This document shows positions 11,884-20,242 of a DNA stretch of 26,218 nucleotides, in pieces. The notes under the pieces were generated by a model that was given only the letters and a program-made list of their open reading frames with translations, ran no database searches and was not told the DNA's origin. Every line of letters begins with the position of its first letter. Position 1 is the stretch's first letter. The stretch is from positions 1 through 26,218 of IMG/VR virus record IMGVR_UViG_3300037189_006861, one strand, 5' to 3'. A program made the position numbers and the translations under genes. Source of the DNA: a virus.

Positions 11884-14800
11884 TTATTGAGGAATGTTGT
11901 AAACTACCCATGTAAGTGTTAATGGAAAAATGACGTGATTTGTCCCGCCTGTTATTGCCGACGCGCTGACCGTACCAATTCTTACTTGCACGTTCCCGCC
12001 CGGATCCACGCGCGCGACCTTTACCCCGGTGTATTCTGCTGCGCCGGTAAAACGAACGTTGGATGATGTGTAATACGTTTCAGTACCAACATATCCGGGC
12101 AATTCAAAATATACGGTTGTTTTAGGAGCGTATGCTGACGGAACATTTGCAACGGTCTGCCATGAACCGGTAGTAAAGGACGACGTTGTGCGATAAACAG
12201 CAATCTGCATTGTGGCCGTCGCTTCATTTGTTGTTGTACTCTGTACGACGTTGATAAAATTATGATTCAAATTTCGTGTGCTGTCCTTGACAAATGTCCA
12301 ACCGGATGAAATGGTATTGACGTCGGTAGTATAACTTACCTCACTTCCCGGCACCGCGGCTTTTTTTACGACGCCGGTAGCATCAACGTACAGCATGTTA
12401 ATCCCTGTTGCTGTGCTGTCCACGGTCCTGATGCGCGCTTTACCGTTTACGTCAAGTCTTTCCGTTGGTGATGTGGTATTAATCCCAACAAGGCCCGTGC
12501 TGTCAATCTCCATGCTCACCGTGCTATTTGTGCCGAATTGCAGGGGCCTGTTGTATCCGCTCCCGACGACCGCCGCGTACTGTGTGGATCCGGTCAGGAT
12601 TGATCCGCCCGTTGAACTTTCGGCACCGTACAACAGCCAGGCATTTGAACTGTAAATCTGTGCAGCGATGTCGGACGTTCCAGATCTGACAATATTGTGG
12701 CCGATGGATTCCGATGATGTGACATCAATTTTCCCAGCGACGCGGACGTTTCCGCTTGACTGAATTTTGTAATCTCCGGCGTCGGTGGGTGATCCTGAAT
12801 GACCGACAAACAATTCCGAACCTATTAATGTCATGCTTTCGGTCGTACCTCCGGCGAATGATAAACGACCATTTGATAACCAAAAATTCGATTCACCTCC
12901 CCCGAAATTTCGAAATCTCAATGCCGCTAAACCTTGATATGTAACTGGATTAATTGTAAAATTTAATTGATTGTCAATTGTCCTTCTAAACCATATACTG
13001 CTACTACTATCTGTTGCCTCTTGAATATTTGTTGTTTTGAATATCCATCCGGGCAGTGTTGAATTTCCCGTTGAACGGAATGTACCAGAAACGTCAAGTT
13101 TATTAGATGGGTTGTTCGTTCCAATACCAAAATTCCCAGCTGAAAACCTTGCCTGTTCTGCAGATGCAATTCTAAAAACCAGTGAATTCCCCGTTCCCGT
13201 TTCAATTCGCGATTCAGTACCCGAACCGTAAAAATCAAAGGACTTTACACCTCCATTTTGTAACTGAATCGCGCCTAATGTAGTTCCGTTGACTGTCAGG
13301 GTTGTTGTACCTGCGCCAAAATTTACAGGGCTTTGCGTACCGATCCCCACGTTCCCCAGGGCATCAATTCGCATGCGATCTGCGGGGGTTCCACTTACTG
13401 CCCCTTTGAAAGACAATGCATCTGTAAATCCTAATTCAACCAACCCGGACCCGTCTCTGTATCTTCTAAAATATCCGTTTGTCCCTCCACTTTCAGACAA
13501 TAAAAACTGCATTATAGTTGAGGATGATGATGTCCCCGCATTTGACACCGTTATTGATGTCGCTGATGTTTGATCTTTTTGAACATGCAGATTAAACGAT
13601 GGGCTGTTATTGCCCATGCCAACATTCCCGTTTGACGCAATTCTCATATTGATTACCCCGGCATTTGCAAACGACATCGCGCCGCCGGATACTTGTATGA
13701 AATTGCTGCCTGATTGTGCATCAAAATCAACGACACCCCCGGTTGAATTTATTCGAGTTCCTCTGACATTCCCGTTGACGTCTAATTTTACTGCGGGACT
13801 TGTGGTACCAATTCCAACGTTCCCGGATCCATCAATACGCATGCGTTCGGTTGCACCCGTCCCGAAAACCAAAGGAAAATTCGCGTCGGCATTGTATATC
13901 TCAAACGCGGATCCACCGCTCACATGAAACAATTGATCCGCGTACACATCTCCGCTTATGCCGGCAGAATTTGCCCGGCTTCGTGTATATATATTGCGGA
14001 AACGTGTTGATGATCCGGACGCTATATTATTAGCCGCTAAAGACGCTGTTCCAACTGCATCAATTGGATATGATGGGGTAATTGTTCCAAATCCTACATT
14101 TCCATTACCGTAAATAGTCATTGCCTCGGTCAGCGGTGACGATGCGTTTGGCTTGTAAAAAAAGGATAACCCGTGCGAATTATTCGACCCCGTGTTGTTG
14201 GTGGCAATTTGGGCTTGATCATAATTAGCAATATTCCCGCCTCCGGATTTTCCACGAAACAAAATTGCGGTACCCGCGCCCACTTGTTCGGCGGCCGTTG
14301 CTTCCATATCAACAATCAATCCAACGTTGATAGAATTTGTACTTGCCCCCGTACCGATTACATGCAGTTTAGATGATGGGGACGCCGTACCGATGCCGAC
14401 GTTGCCCGAAGACGTTGCAAAATATGCGTCGTTGTCAGATTGCATATTACCCGCCACATGCAATCGAGCAAGTGGAGACAATGTATTGATCCCAACAAAA
14501 CCGTCATTGCCGATCATCATGCGGTCCTGTACGCCGGATGCTCCGGTTGGCGTTGTTCTAAATGTAAGGTATGATCCTCGATTTGTCGATGACCATGCCT
14601 CCGTTGAATATGCCTCTATTCGGGCCTGTGCCGGATAATTTACACTACCAAAACCGAGCGAGAATAAACGATTTGCCGATGCCGTAGGATCGGTTGTACT
14701 TGCCATCGCGACACCGCCCCCGCCTATCGGATTAGTAAACAAAGTATTAAACCCGGCCGTTGTATTTACACGTAAATCATTGTTTATTCGCGCCGTACCG

Positions 14801-15729
14801 TTTACGTCGAATTGGAAACCCGCGTCGGTTGGCGTTGGTCCAATAAATACACGACCATTGTTAAACAATCTGATTCTTTCGCCGGAGGATGTTCCATTAA
14901 AATAAAATCGCAATTCTTTGTTTACAGACCCGGTTTGCGATCCATAAAAATATGTGGCTGTATTATCATTTTCAATAGAAAATTCCGCATTTGCAGTTGT
15001 TGATGAACCTTGATAAATTAAAGATGATCCTGTCTCTCTTATTTTGCTATCCCCCAAAGTATTTGCACCGGTCCATTTAGGCACATAATTCGTCGTCCCG
15101 CTTCCACCCGGGAACGCCGTTGCGCTTGCCTTCTTGATGACGCCCGTTGCGTCGGCATACAATACGTTCATGGCCGAGGCCGTGCTGTCAATTGTACGCA
15201 CCCGGGCGCGACCGTTTACGTCCAATAATTCGGAAGGAGTAACGGTGCCTATACCTAATCTGCCATCTGATGTAAAACGTCCGACTTCAGTCAGACCGCC
15301 AATAGTTGTCACAGCATTGGAAACGCTTGTGCTTACACGAAAACTCAACCCTCCAAGATAATGCCCGCTCGGGTTTTGCCTGATGCCGGTCACAGCACTT
15401 GTCAATGTAAAATTTGCATCGTCAGCGAAAACCATTCCAATAGCACGTTCACCGTTATATGATGACAGGCCCGACCTCTGTATTCTAAACGCCTCTTCAA
15501 GTGGGGAATCAGCAAATACGGTTGACAAATGCAATTTTGCGGATGGGTTTGTTAACCCAATGCCAACGTTCCCGGCGGGTGTTATAGTTAAATTATTATT
15601 TTGTGTTCCCCCACTTGTAGTGGTTCTAAATATCATGGCCCCCCCATTTGTTACGTTTGCCAAATATGAATCATTACTTGAATTATATATTCTCAATTGC
15701 CTTGATGTGCCTTGATATAAATCAATCAA
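11884..15729 (-). CDS. Tail fibre, downstream part of a reading frame cut by an in-frame TAA
   Basis: 1281 codons counted from a TTG at 15729, but the frame is open back to the TAA at 15754-15756 and is the same frame as the gene before it. No ATG lies near the start, so this is probably the C-terminal part of one fibre of about 1870 residues. About twelve modules of the form NVGIGT-SP-KLDVNG are spread along it; two larger units recur with variations (STASAMNVLYADATGVIKKA and STATGINMLYVDATGVVKKA). The last 170 residues are unrelated to the modules (GWTFVKDSTRNLNHNFINVV to LTLTWVVYNIPQ) and are the likely receptor-binding tip. No S74-type chaperone domain is seen. Host range would depend on this protein. 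Confidence 0.85.
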   Translation of the reverse strand: MIDLYQGTSRQLRIYNSSNDSYLANVTNGGAMIFRTTTSGGTQNNNLTITPAGNVGIGLTNPSAKLHLSTVFADSPLEEAFRIQRSGLSSYNGERAIGMVFADDANFTLTSAVTGIRQNPSGHYLGGLSFRVSTSVSNAVTTIGGLTEVGRFTSDGRLGIGTVTPSELLDVNGRARVRTIDSTASAMNVLYADATGVIKKASATAFPGGSGTTNYVPKWTGANTLGDSKIRETGSSLIYQGSSTTANAEFSIENDNTATYFYGSQTGSVNKELRFYFNGTSSGERIRLFNNGRVFIGPTPTDAGFQFDVNGTARINNDLRVNTTAGFNTLFTNPIGGGGVAMASTTDPTASANRLFSLGFGSVNYPAQARIEAYSTEAWSSTNRGSYLTFRTTPTGASGVQDRMMIGNDGFVGINTLSPLARLHVAGNMQSDNDAYFATSSGNVGIGTASPSSKLHVIGTGASTNSINVGLIVDMEATAAEQVGAGTAILFRGKSGGGNIANYDQAQIATNNTGSNNSHGLSFFYKPNASSPLTEAMTIYGNGNVGFGTITPSYPIDAVGTASLAANNIASGSSTRFRNIYTRSRANSAGISGDVYADQLFHVSGGSAFEIYNADANFPLVFGTGATERMRIDGSGNVGIGTTSPAVKLDVNGNVRGTRINSTGGVVDFDAQSGSNFIQVSGGAMSFANAGVINMRIASNGNVGMGNNSPSFNLHVQKDQTSATSITVSNAGTSSSSTIMQFLLSESGGTNGYFRRYRDGSGLVELGFTDALSFKGAVSGTPADRMRIDALGNVGIGTQSPVNFGAGTTTLTVNGTTLGAIQLQNGGVKSFDFYGSGTESRIETGTGNSLVFRIASAEQARFSAGNFGIGTNNPSNKLDVSGTFRSTGNSTLPGWIFKTTNIQEATDSSSSIWFRRTIDNQLNFTINPVTYQGLAALRFRNFGGGESNFWLSNGRLSFAGGTTESMTLIGSELFVGHSGSPTDAGDYKIQSSGNVRVAGKIDVTSSESIGHNIVRSGTSDIAAQIYSSNAWLLYGAESSTGGSILTGSTQYAAVVGSGYNRPLQFGTNSTVSMEIDSTGLVGINTTSPTERLDVNGKARIRTVDSTATGINMLYVDATGVVKKAAVPGSEVSYTTDVNTISSGWTFVKDSTRNLNHNFINVVQSTTTNEATATMQIAVYRTTSSFTTGSWQTVANVPSAYAPKTTVYFELPGYVGTETYYTSSNVRFTGAAEYTGVKVARVDPGGNVQVRIGTVSASAITGGTNHVIFPLTLTWVVYNIPQ

Positions 15730-15753
15730 ACCTGAAACACCGCTTCCACCTAC

Positions 15754-15756
15754 TTA
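15754..15756 (-). other. In-frame TAA splitting the tail-fibre reading frame
   Basis: The frame reads GFKTL, stop, VGGSGVSGLIDLYQG with no shift before or after. The flanks read as continuous fibre sequence. A change from TAT or TAC (Tyr) would give FKTLYVGGSG. Whether it is readthrough, a mutation or a sequence error cannot be told here. Confidence 0.85.
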
Positions 15757-17493
15757 CAAAGTTTTGAAACCACTTTGCCCCGCTGCTAATAAACCTATAC
15801 CTACATCCCCTGAACTCGTTGCAAAGTTTGCGCCGTTGACCGTTCGCAGCGTTCCATTTATATCAAACTGATACCCCGCGTCGGTATTCGTATTCACTCC
15901 GACGCGTCCGTTTGCGAATATTCGCATGCGCTCAATTTCGCTTGTGCTAAATAAAATGGGATATGCTTGAAGGTGATAAACATTGAGCGAATAAGGTGCG
16001 CCGGTAGAAAGAGCGGATCCGGTTGAATTTTCTAATCCAATAAAACCCGAACCGCCCGAATTTTGAGCATGATACAAAGCATATTCTGTTCCGGTAGTTG
16101 GCTGTACTCTTATTCGAGGGTTTGACCCTGTAACGTCCAATCTGTAACTTGGGGATGCCGTGCCTATGCCTACATTTCCGGAGGCGTCTATACGCATGCG
16201 TTCGGACCCCGCGACACGCATGGACATTACAGGGGAACCAACACCGGCGGTAGCCTCAATATATCCAACGCCGGATTCGGCCCCTAATTGGATTCGATTT
16301 GTATTGCCGGTTGTGGTTTCTATATAACGTATTCCGACATCTGTGGAAGGGCCGCGCATGTCAAACCGTGCCGAAGGTGATGCGGTTCCAAGGCCGACGT
16401 AAGTACCATTATCGAACAACAATGAATTTCCCAAAGTACTTGTCGCGGTCCATTTTGGGACATAGTTCAATGTCCCGGATCCACCGACCTTTGTATTAGC
16501 CAACGTGGCGACGCTATCTATCCCTTTCTGCACACGCGCGCGCGTAGCAATTGCGGCTGTGTCCGCAAGCAACGATTGACCGCTTTTTATCAAACCATAT
16601 CCGGCGGCCCGGACGTATGGTCCAAGCATTGATGCGGTATCTGTTGTTTTTACCGGAGTGTAACCGAGTACAGATGCAATCGTTCTGTTCTTCCACAGAC
16701 GCGTTGTGCTGTCATAAGCAATTACCTGATTGTTGAGGCTATCGGTAATCAGTACGTCATGCAATTCCTCGAGTTCAAACCCATTTTGCACATGCACAAA
16801 AATTTCGCCGTTGTTGGCATTGACGCGCGTCACTACTCCCAAATAAACTAAATGGGCAGGCGCAACCGGTTTGTTTGCTATTCCATACAGCAAGTTTCCA
16901 TTTGTTCCTAACCATACAGCATCTCCGACCGTTGCTCCTATTGTATTTAATCCGCTTAAACGACCTTGCGTTATTACATACCCTTGCCCATTTTGGGAGA
17001 GATTTTGATAAAGTAATCCAAGCGTTTTACTTGATTGCCCGTCCGATATGTTTGATGCTTTTGCAACGAGTACGTTTGTCCCATTGGCACCGCTCACATA
17101 TACGGCCTGCCCTTTATTTATTGCTACGGTTGCTTTTACATACTCCCTAACCTCTGTCGTAAAATTGTCTATCCACGTAACGTCGTATGATGTGTCGCTG
17201 TCCTTTGCAAGCAATTGGCCTGTCGTACCGCCGGCCGGGATGCCATGTGCGCCCGCTGTTATTGGTTGCCATTTGACCGGTGTGCGGACGTATAACGTGT
17301 CGTTCAAAACCACCAAAGATCCCGGCAATTTGTTTTGCACGGTATCCGTAGGCATGACGATTGCAGCCTTTGCTTTCAGCCTGTTATAGGAAAAACCGTA
17401 CCCGTTAACCATGGTGTAACGCGTCGTGTCATTTTGAGCGGACGCGCTGACGATGATTGCAAATAGGTTGACGAGTAATATCAGTTTTTTCAT
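15754..17493 (-). CDS. Tail fibre, N-terminal part with signal peptide
   Basis: 579 residues, ATGA-coupled to the LysM-like gene. It begins with what looks like a Sec signal peptide (MKKLILLVNLFAIIVSASAQ). A globular attachment-type region follows (GTTGQLLAKDSDTSYDVTWI, VSGANGTNVLVAKASNI, YVITQGRLSGLNTIGATVGD), similar to N-terminal domains of Bacteroidota phage fibres. A linker with NYVPKWTATSTLGNSLLF comes next, and then fibre modules (YVGLGTASPSARFDMRG, NVGIGTASPSYRLDVTG, RVGVNTNTDAGYQFDINGTL). The fourth module is broken by the TAA after GQSGFKTL. Alone it would be a short fibre lacking its receptor tip. A signal peptide on a virion fibre is unusual; the N-terminus may instead serve as a hydrophobic attachment segment. 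Confidence 0.82.
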   Translation of the reverse strand: MKKLILLVNLFAIIVSASAQNDTTRYTMVNGYGFSYNRLKAKAAIVMPTDTVQNKLPGSLVVLNDTLYVRTPVKWQPITAGAHGIPAGGTTGQLLAKDSDTSYDVTWIDNFTTEVREYVKATVAINKGQAVYVSGANGTNVLVAKASNISDGQSSKTLGLLYQNLSQNGQGYVITQGRLSGLNTIGATVGDAVWLGTNGNLLYGIANKPVAPAHLVYLGVVTRVNANNGEIFVHVQNGFELEELHDVLITDSLNNQVIAYDSTTRLWKNRTIASVLGYTPVKTTDTASMLGPYVRAAGYGLIKSGQSLLADTAAIATRARVQKGIDSVATLANTKVGGSGTLNYVPKWTATSTLGNSLLFDNGTYVGLGTASPSARFDMRGPSTDVGIRYIETTTGNTNRIQLGAESGVGYIEATAGVGSPVMSMRVAGSERMRIDASGNVGIGTASPSYRLDVTGSNPRIRVQPTTGTEYALYHAQNSGGSGFIGLENSTGSALSTGAPYSLNVYHLQAYPILFSTSEIERMRIFANGRVGVNTNTDAGYQFDINGTLRTVNGANFATSSGDVGIGLLAAGQSGFKTL

Positions 17494-18086
17494 TGGGAAA
17501 CTATTTTATTGTAAAGTATCGAGAGCGTTTGTCCATAATCGGCGTATGTGTTATTGATCAACGTCAGTACACCGATCGATTTGTTCCACACGTATTGCGC
17601 GCCGACTTGACCTTCCGGAATCAATGGCTTAATCTCGAGTTCAATTTGAATGATGTCGCAGCCGGCAAGGTTGTTCCCGTTTATGTCGAGCGGGGTAATT
17701 ACGGTTGTGGAATCGGCCCCGCTTGTCCATGTGGTATTTAGCGTCACTTTGTAAGATGTAGAAACCGGCGCGGACGGCGGCGTATATGGTATTGCCGGGC
17801 CGTTTGGTATGTTCTGTATCGGTCCACGTTCAACCGTGTAATAAACATTCCCGAGGCCCGACATAGATGTGGAGTAGTAAACATTTGACGCTGCAAAAGC
17901 CGCATTGACTAACTGATCGACAACGAGCGTATCATCCCAAACAAAGGTTTGACCGCTGTAAATGTTCTCATTAAGGCCGTTGATCCCATTGTCTTGCATC
18001 AATTTGTACAAGTAATCAAGCGTCCCGTATGTTTGGAGGCATACGTCATAAATTGATTGACCCGCTATCGCCTTAAATATTCGCAT
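17490..18086 (-). CDS. LysM-like baseplate/tail protein
   Basis: 198 residues from the ATG at 18086, which overlaps the gp25-like stop by 14 bases; the longer frame needs a TTG. The first 55 residues have a LysM-type pattern (FKAIAGQSIYDVCLQTYGTL, then LMQDNGINGLNENIYSGQTF), as in tail protein X and gp53-like baseplate proteins. A Pro-rich hinge (PNGPAIPYTPPSAPVSTSY) leads to a beta-rich C-terminal domain (YKVTLNTTWTSGADSTTVIT to SILYNKIVSQ). Located between the wedge protein and the fibre, it may join the fibre to the baseplate. It stands where baseplate J and I genes are usually found. Confidence 0.65.
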   Translation of the reverse strand: MRIFKAIAGQSIYDVCLQTYGTLDYLYKLMQDNGINGLNENIYSGQTFVWDDTLVVDQLVNAAFAASNVYYSTSMSGLGNVYYTVERGPIQNIPNGPAIPYTPPSAPVSTSYKVTLNTTWTSGADSTTVITPLDINGNNLAGCDIIQIELEIKPLIPEGQVGAQYVWNKSIGVLTLINNTYADYGQTLSILYNKIVSQ

Positions 18087-18384
18087 TGGGTACAGCGTTA
18101 GGGTTGACAATTAATTGACCGGACGCATCAATGCTCACAGCCGGATTGCTCACTTTATATCCGTCGCTTGTTAATTGAATTTGAATTGCGCGTTTGAGTG
18201 TTTGATTTTGTCCCGCGCTGTTTATGTATTGGAAAACGCCTACGCCGTCAGCGGGGTACTCTTTCCACCATCCCGGAAACGCGTTGATTGTGTCGGCGAT
18301 ATGTTGCGTATCTGATTCGGTAATGGCAAAATCGCCATCCACGATGTACACGTCATTGTTTTGCAGCGCGATGTCTTGGTTCAT
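18073..18384 (-). CDS. gp25-like baseplate wedge protein
   Basis: 103 residues, starting at TAATG on the spike gene's stop. The N-terminus DVYIVDGDFAITESDTQHIA and the following INAFPGWWKEYPADGVGVFQ fit the small gp25/gpW-like wedge proteins that nucleate sheath assembly in contractile tails. The rest (LKRAIQIQLTSDGYKVSNPA) is the usual strand-helix end. Context is strong: spike and hub genes lie immediately upstream. The family is short and divergent, so sequence alone would not be decisive. Confidence 0.68.
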   Translation of the reverse strand: MNQDIALQNNDVYIVDGDFAITESDTQHIADTINAFPGWWKEYPADGVGVFQYINSAGQNQTLKRAIQIQLTSDGYKVSNPAVSIDASGQLIVNPNAVPNANI

Positions 18385-19007
18385 TATCCCTGCACAATTT
18401 TGTCGTTCTCAATATCGGCGCGCTGTGTGGGCGTCAGCGTTCCGGTTACTTGCGTAGGCGTCGGACCTGAAGATCCGGGGCCTGTTGTGACGCCGGAATG
18501 AACATGCGCGTTGAATGACGTGATCAATGTGTTCACCTTGTTTTCAAGGTTGTTCAATTTCTGCGTCAATTCTATGACTTTGACGAGGCCGCCCATGGCT
18601 CCGTCATTCATTTTTATTTCGCCATCAGTAATCGTGATGACGGTATCCGCGATCTCGAGCGCAATGCCGTTTTCATCAATTGTTACAGATGCGTCATTTT
18701 CGCCGCCTGTCAGCACAATTCTTTCCGCACCACTAAATAAGGCAACAAACGGTTGGGAGAACGTGCTATACACTACAAAAACCGTAGATGCAATTGCCGG
18801 GATGAACATAAACCCATCATCGACGCTTGCCATCAATTGCACATTTTCAATCGTAACGCTTCCCTGACTGCTTACGGTTGTTACTACGCATGTTCTTTTT
18901 TGTACGTCAACGCTGTCAACGGTCGCAGCAAGAACACTAACTTTATCGGCTAATTGAGTGCCGGTCATGCGCTGTATCGCTTCTATTATCTGCCTGTTCC
19001 CCGCCAT
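18384..19007 (-). CDS. Baseplate spike protein, gpV-like
   Basis: 207 residues from the ATG at 19007 (TGATG overlap with the hub gene; the preceding codon is TTG). Residues 22-95 form the OB-fold domain (VLAATVDSVDVQKRTCVVTT, FMFIPAIASTVFVVYSTFSQ). Residues 97-137 show the short repeats of a beta-helix (VTIDENGIALEIADTVITIT). A helix (KVIELTQKLNNLENKVNTLI) precedes His168-Val-His170 in FNAHVHSG and a Gly/Pro/Thr end. The HxH pair is the motif that binds iron at the tip of P2 gpV. The trimer would form the membrane-piercing point under the tail tube. Confidence 0.78.
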   Translation of the reverse strand: MAGNRQIIEAIQRMTGTQLADKVSVLAATVDSVDVQKRTCVVTTVSSQGSVTIENVQLMASVDDGFMFIPAIASTVFVVYSTFSQPFVALFSGAERIVLTGGENDASVTIDENGIALEIADTVITITDGEIKMNDGAMGGLVKVIELTQKLNNLENKVNTLITSFNAHVHSGVTTGPGSSGPTPTQVTGTLTPTQRADIENDKIVQG

Positions 19008-20242
19008 CAACTTATTGGTTTTCCATTGGCATCAAGCCGGGTTATAAGATAATCCAATTCAATTTCCTGACGCAACCCATCAACGCCGCCGGTGTATGTC
19101 ACCCCTTTTACTTTGTATCGTCCATTTCTTTCAGGCAAAATCGCATCGAGTATATCGACATTATCGCCGTGCTGTACAAACGGGATTCCAAACGTCGTGA
19201 ATTTGCCTTTTAGGCCGGTGTAATAATATTTCTTCAATTCGGCCTCGGCCAATTTTGCTAACTCGGATGTAGTGGTCGCCCCAAGGAAATGCAGGGTACG
19301 CCTTTCTCCCCCCGTATTCGGTGGCAAGGGCCTGTCCTTGGATCCGACCACTACTTCCGGTTCTTTTGTATTGTTTCTGAAGGTGACAAGGACTTCAAGA
19401 CGCGTTTTTTTCGTTTTCGGCTGCCCGTCTTTTGTCTTCTTCCCTGTCTGCTCTTCGATTGTATTTGTGGCAATTGCGGACAATACGGTATCGTCGCGCC
19501 GCTTATATTCAAGTTGATCTGAAATAATGTTTTGCTGAAACTTGAACACCTTTTGTCCGCTGTTTACAGCGTCTTGCTCAATGTACTTGAAGGCCCCACA
19601 ACGCAGCACAGATCCACGGAAATACGCTTCAAAATGATAGTCTTTGCGTAGCCGGGCAAGCACTTCCGCAATCGTTTCATTTTGTGTTACAAAATCTCCA
19701 ATTACCGTTTGCTCTGTTTGATCAACCGTAAATGAATGGCCCGAGTTTTTTATCATTTCGGCAAGCATAGATTGCACGGAATATTTGCTGCCGGCGAAAA
19801 AACCATTGTTTCCCCCAACGGCTTGATGTTGTTTGAGCGCATACATGTTGTCCTGTATTTCAAGGACAAACGGCTTTTTGGACGTCACCGATGATATGTA
19901 ACCTTCAAATATTGTTTTGAGCGGGCTTACTTCATTCCCGCGATTGTCATACCGTGCATAGCCCCATTCAATTTTTACTTTGTCTCCCAACAGAAACGTT
20001 GGCACCGTTTCAGAAAAACCGCCGACGTTTACGTTTGTCCCGCCGAGTGAATAACGCCGGCCGCTTTTGTCGATCACGTACACGTTTTTGGGCAACGTAA
20101 TTGTACCGCTGTCCGTCAAGTTTTGCCATGTCGATGTAAATTCAAACGAATGACAAAATTTGTAAATGATAACGCCATTACGCCCGGGATAATCTCCCGT
20201 TGGATGCTGCGTAAACGTTATTTGTGTAAGGACCCGGTACAT
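19007..20242 (-). CDS. Baseplate hub protein, gpD (late control D)-like
   Basis: 411 residues, TAATG-coupled to the gene before. The order of domains fits gpD/gp27-type hubs: a beta domain with FEFTSTWQNLTDSGTITLPK and GDKVKIEWGYARYD, a region with KYSVQSMLAEMIKNSGHSFT and TIAEVLARLRKDYHFEAYFR, a charged loop (EEQTGKKTKDGQPKTKKTRL) and the C-terminal barrel (GIPFVQHGDNVDILDAILPE, GRYKVKGVTYTGGVDG). The trimeric hub links the tail tube to the spike. The Lys-rich loop near residue 270 is probably an exposed insertion. Its place between the tape-measure region and the spike is the standard order in contractile phages. Confidence 0.82.
   Translation of the reverse strand: MYRVLTQITFTQHPTGDYPGRNGVIIYKFCHSFEFTSTWQNLTDSGTITLPKNVYVIDKSGRRYSLGGTNVNVGGFSETVPTFLLGDKVKIEWGYARYDNRGNEVSPLKTIFEGYISSVTSKKPFVLEIQDNMYALKQHQAVGGNNGFFAGSKYSVQSMLAEMIKNSGHSFTVDQTEQTVIGDFVTQNETIAEVLARLRKDYHFEAYFRGSVLRCGAFKYIEQDAVNSGQKVFKFQQNIISDQLEYKRRDDTVLSAIATNTIEEQTGKKTKDGQPKTKKTRLEVLVTFRNNTKEPEVVVGSKDRPLPPNTGGERRTLHFLGATTTSELAKLAEAELKKYYYTGLKGKFTTFGIPFVQHGDNVDILDAILPERNGRYKVKGVTYTGGVDGLRQEIELDYLITRLDANGKPIS

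Noticed and set aside
11884-15753. Phage-wide TAA recoding to explain the fibre stop
   Set aside because: More than half of the other genes end in TAA at sensible positions, so TAA is a normal stop here.
15754-15776. A new gene start for the second fibre part
   Set aside because: There is no ATG, only a TTG 25 bases past the stop, with no leader; continuity of frame and content points to one split gene.
11884-17493. Diversity-generating retroelement acting on the fibre
   Set aside because: No reverse transcriptase gene and no template repeat near the fibre end in this window.
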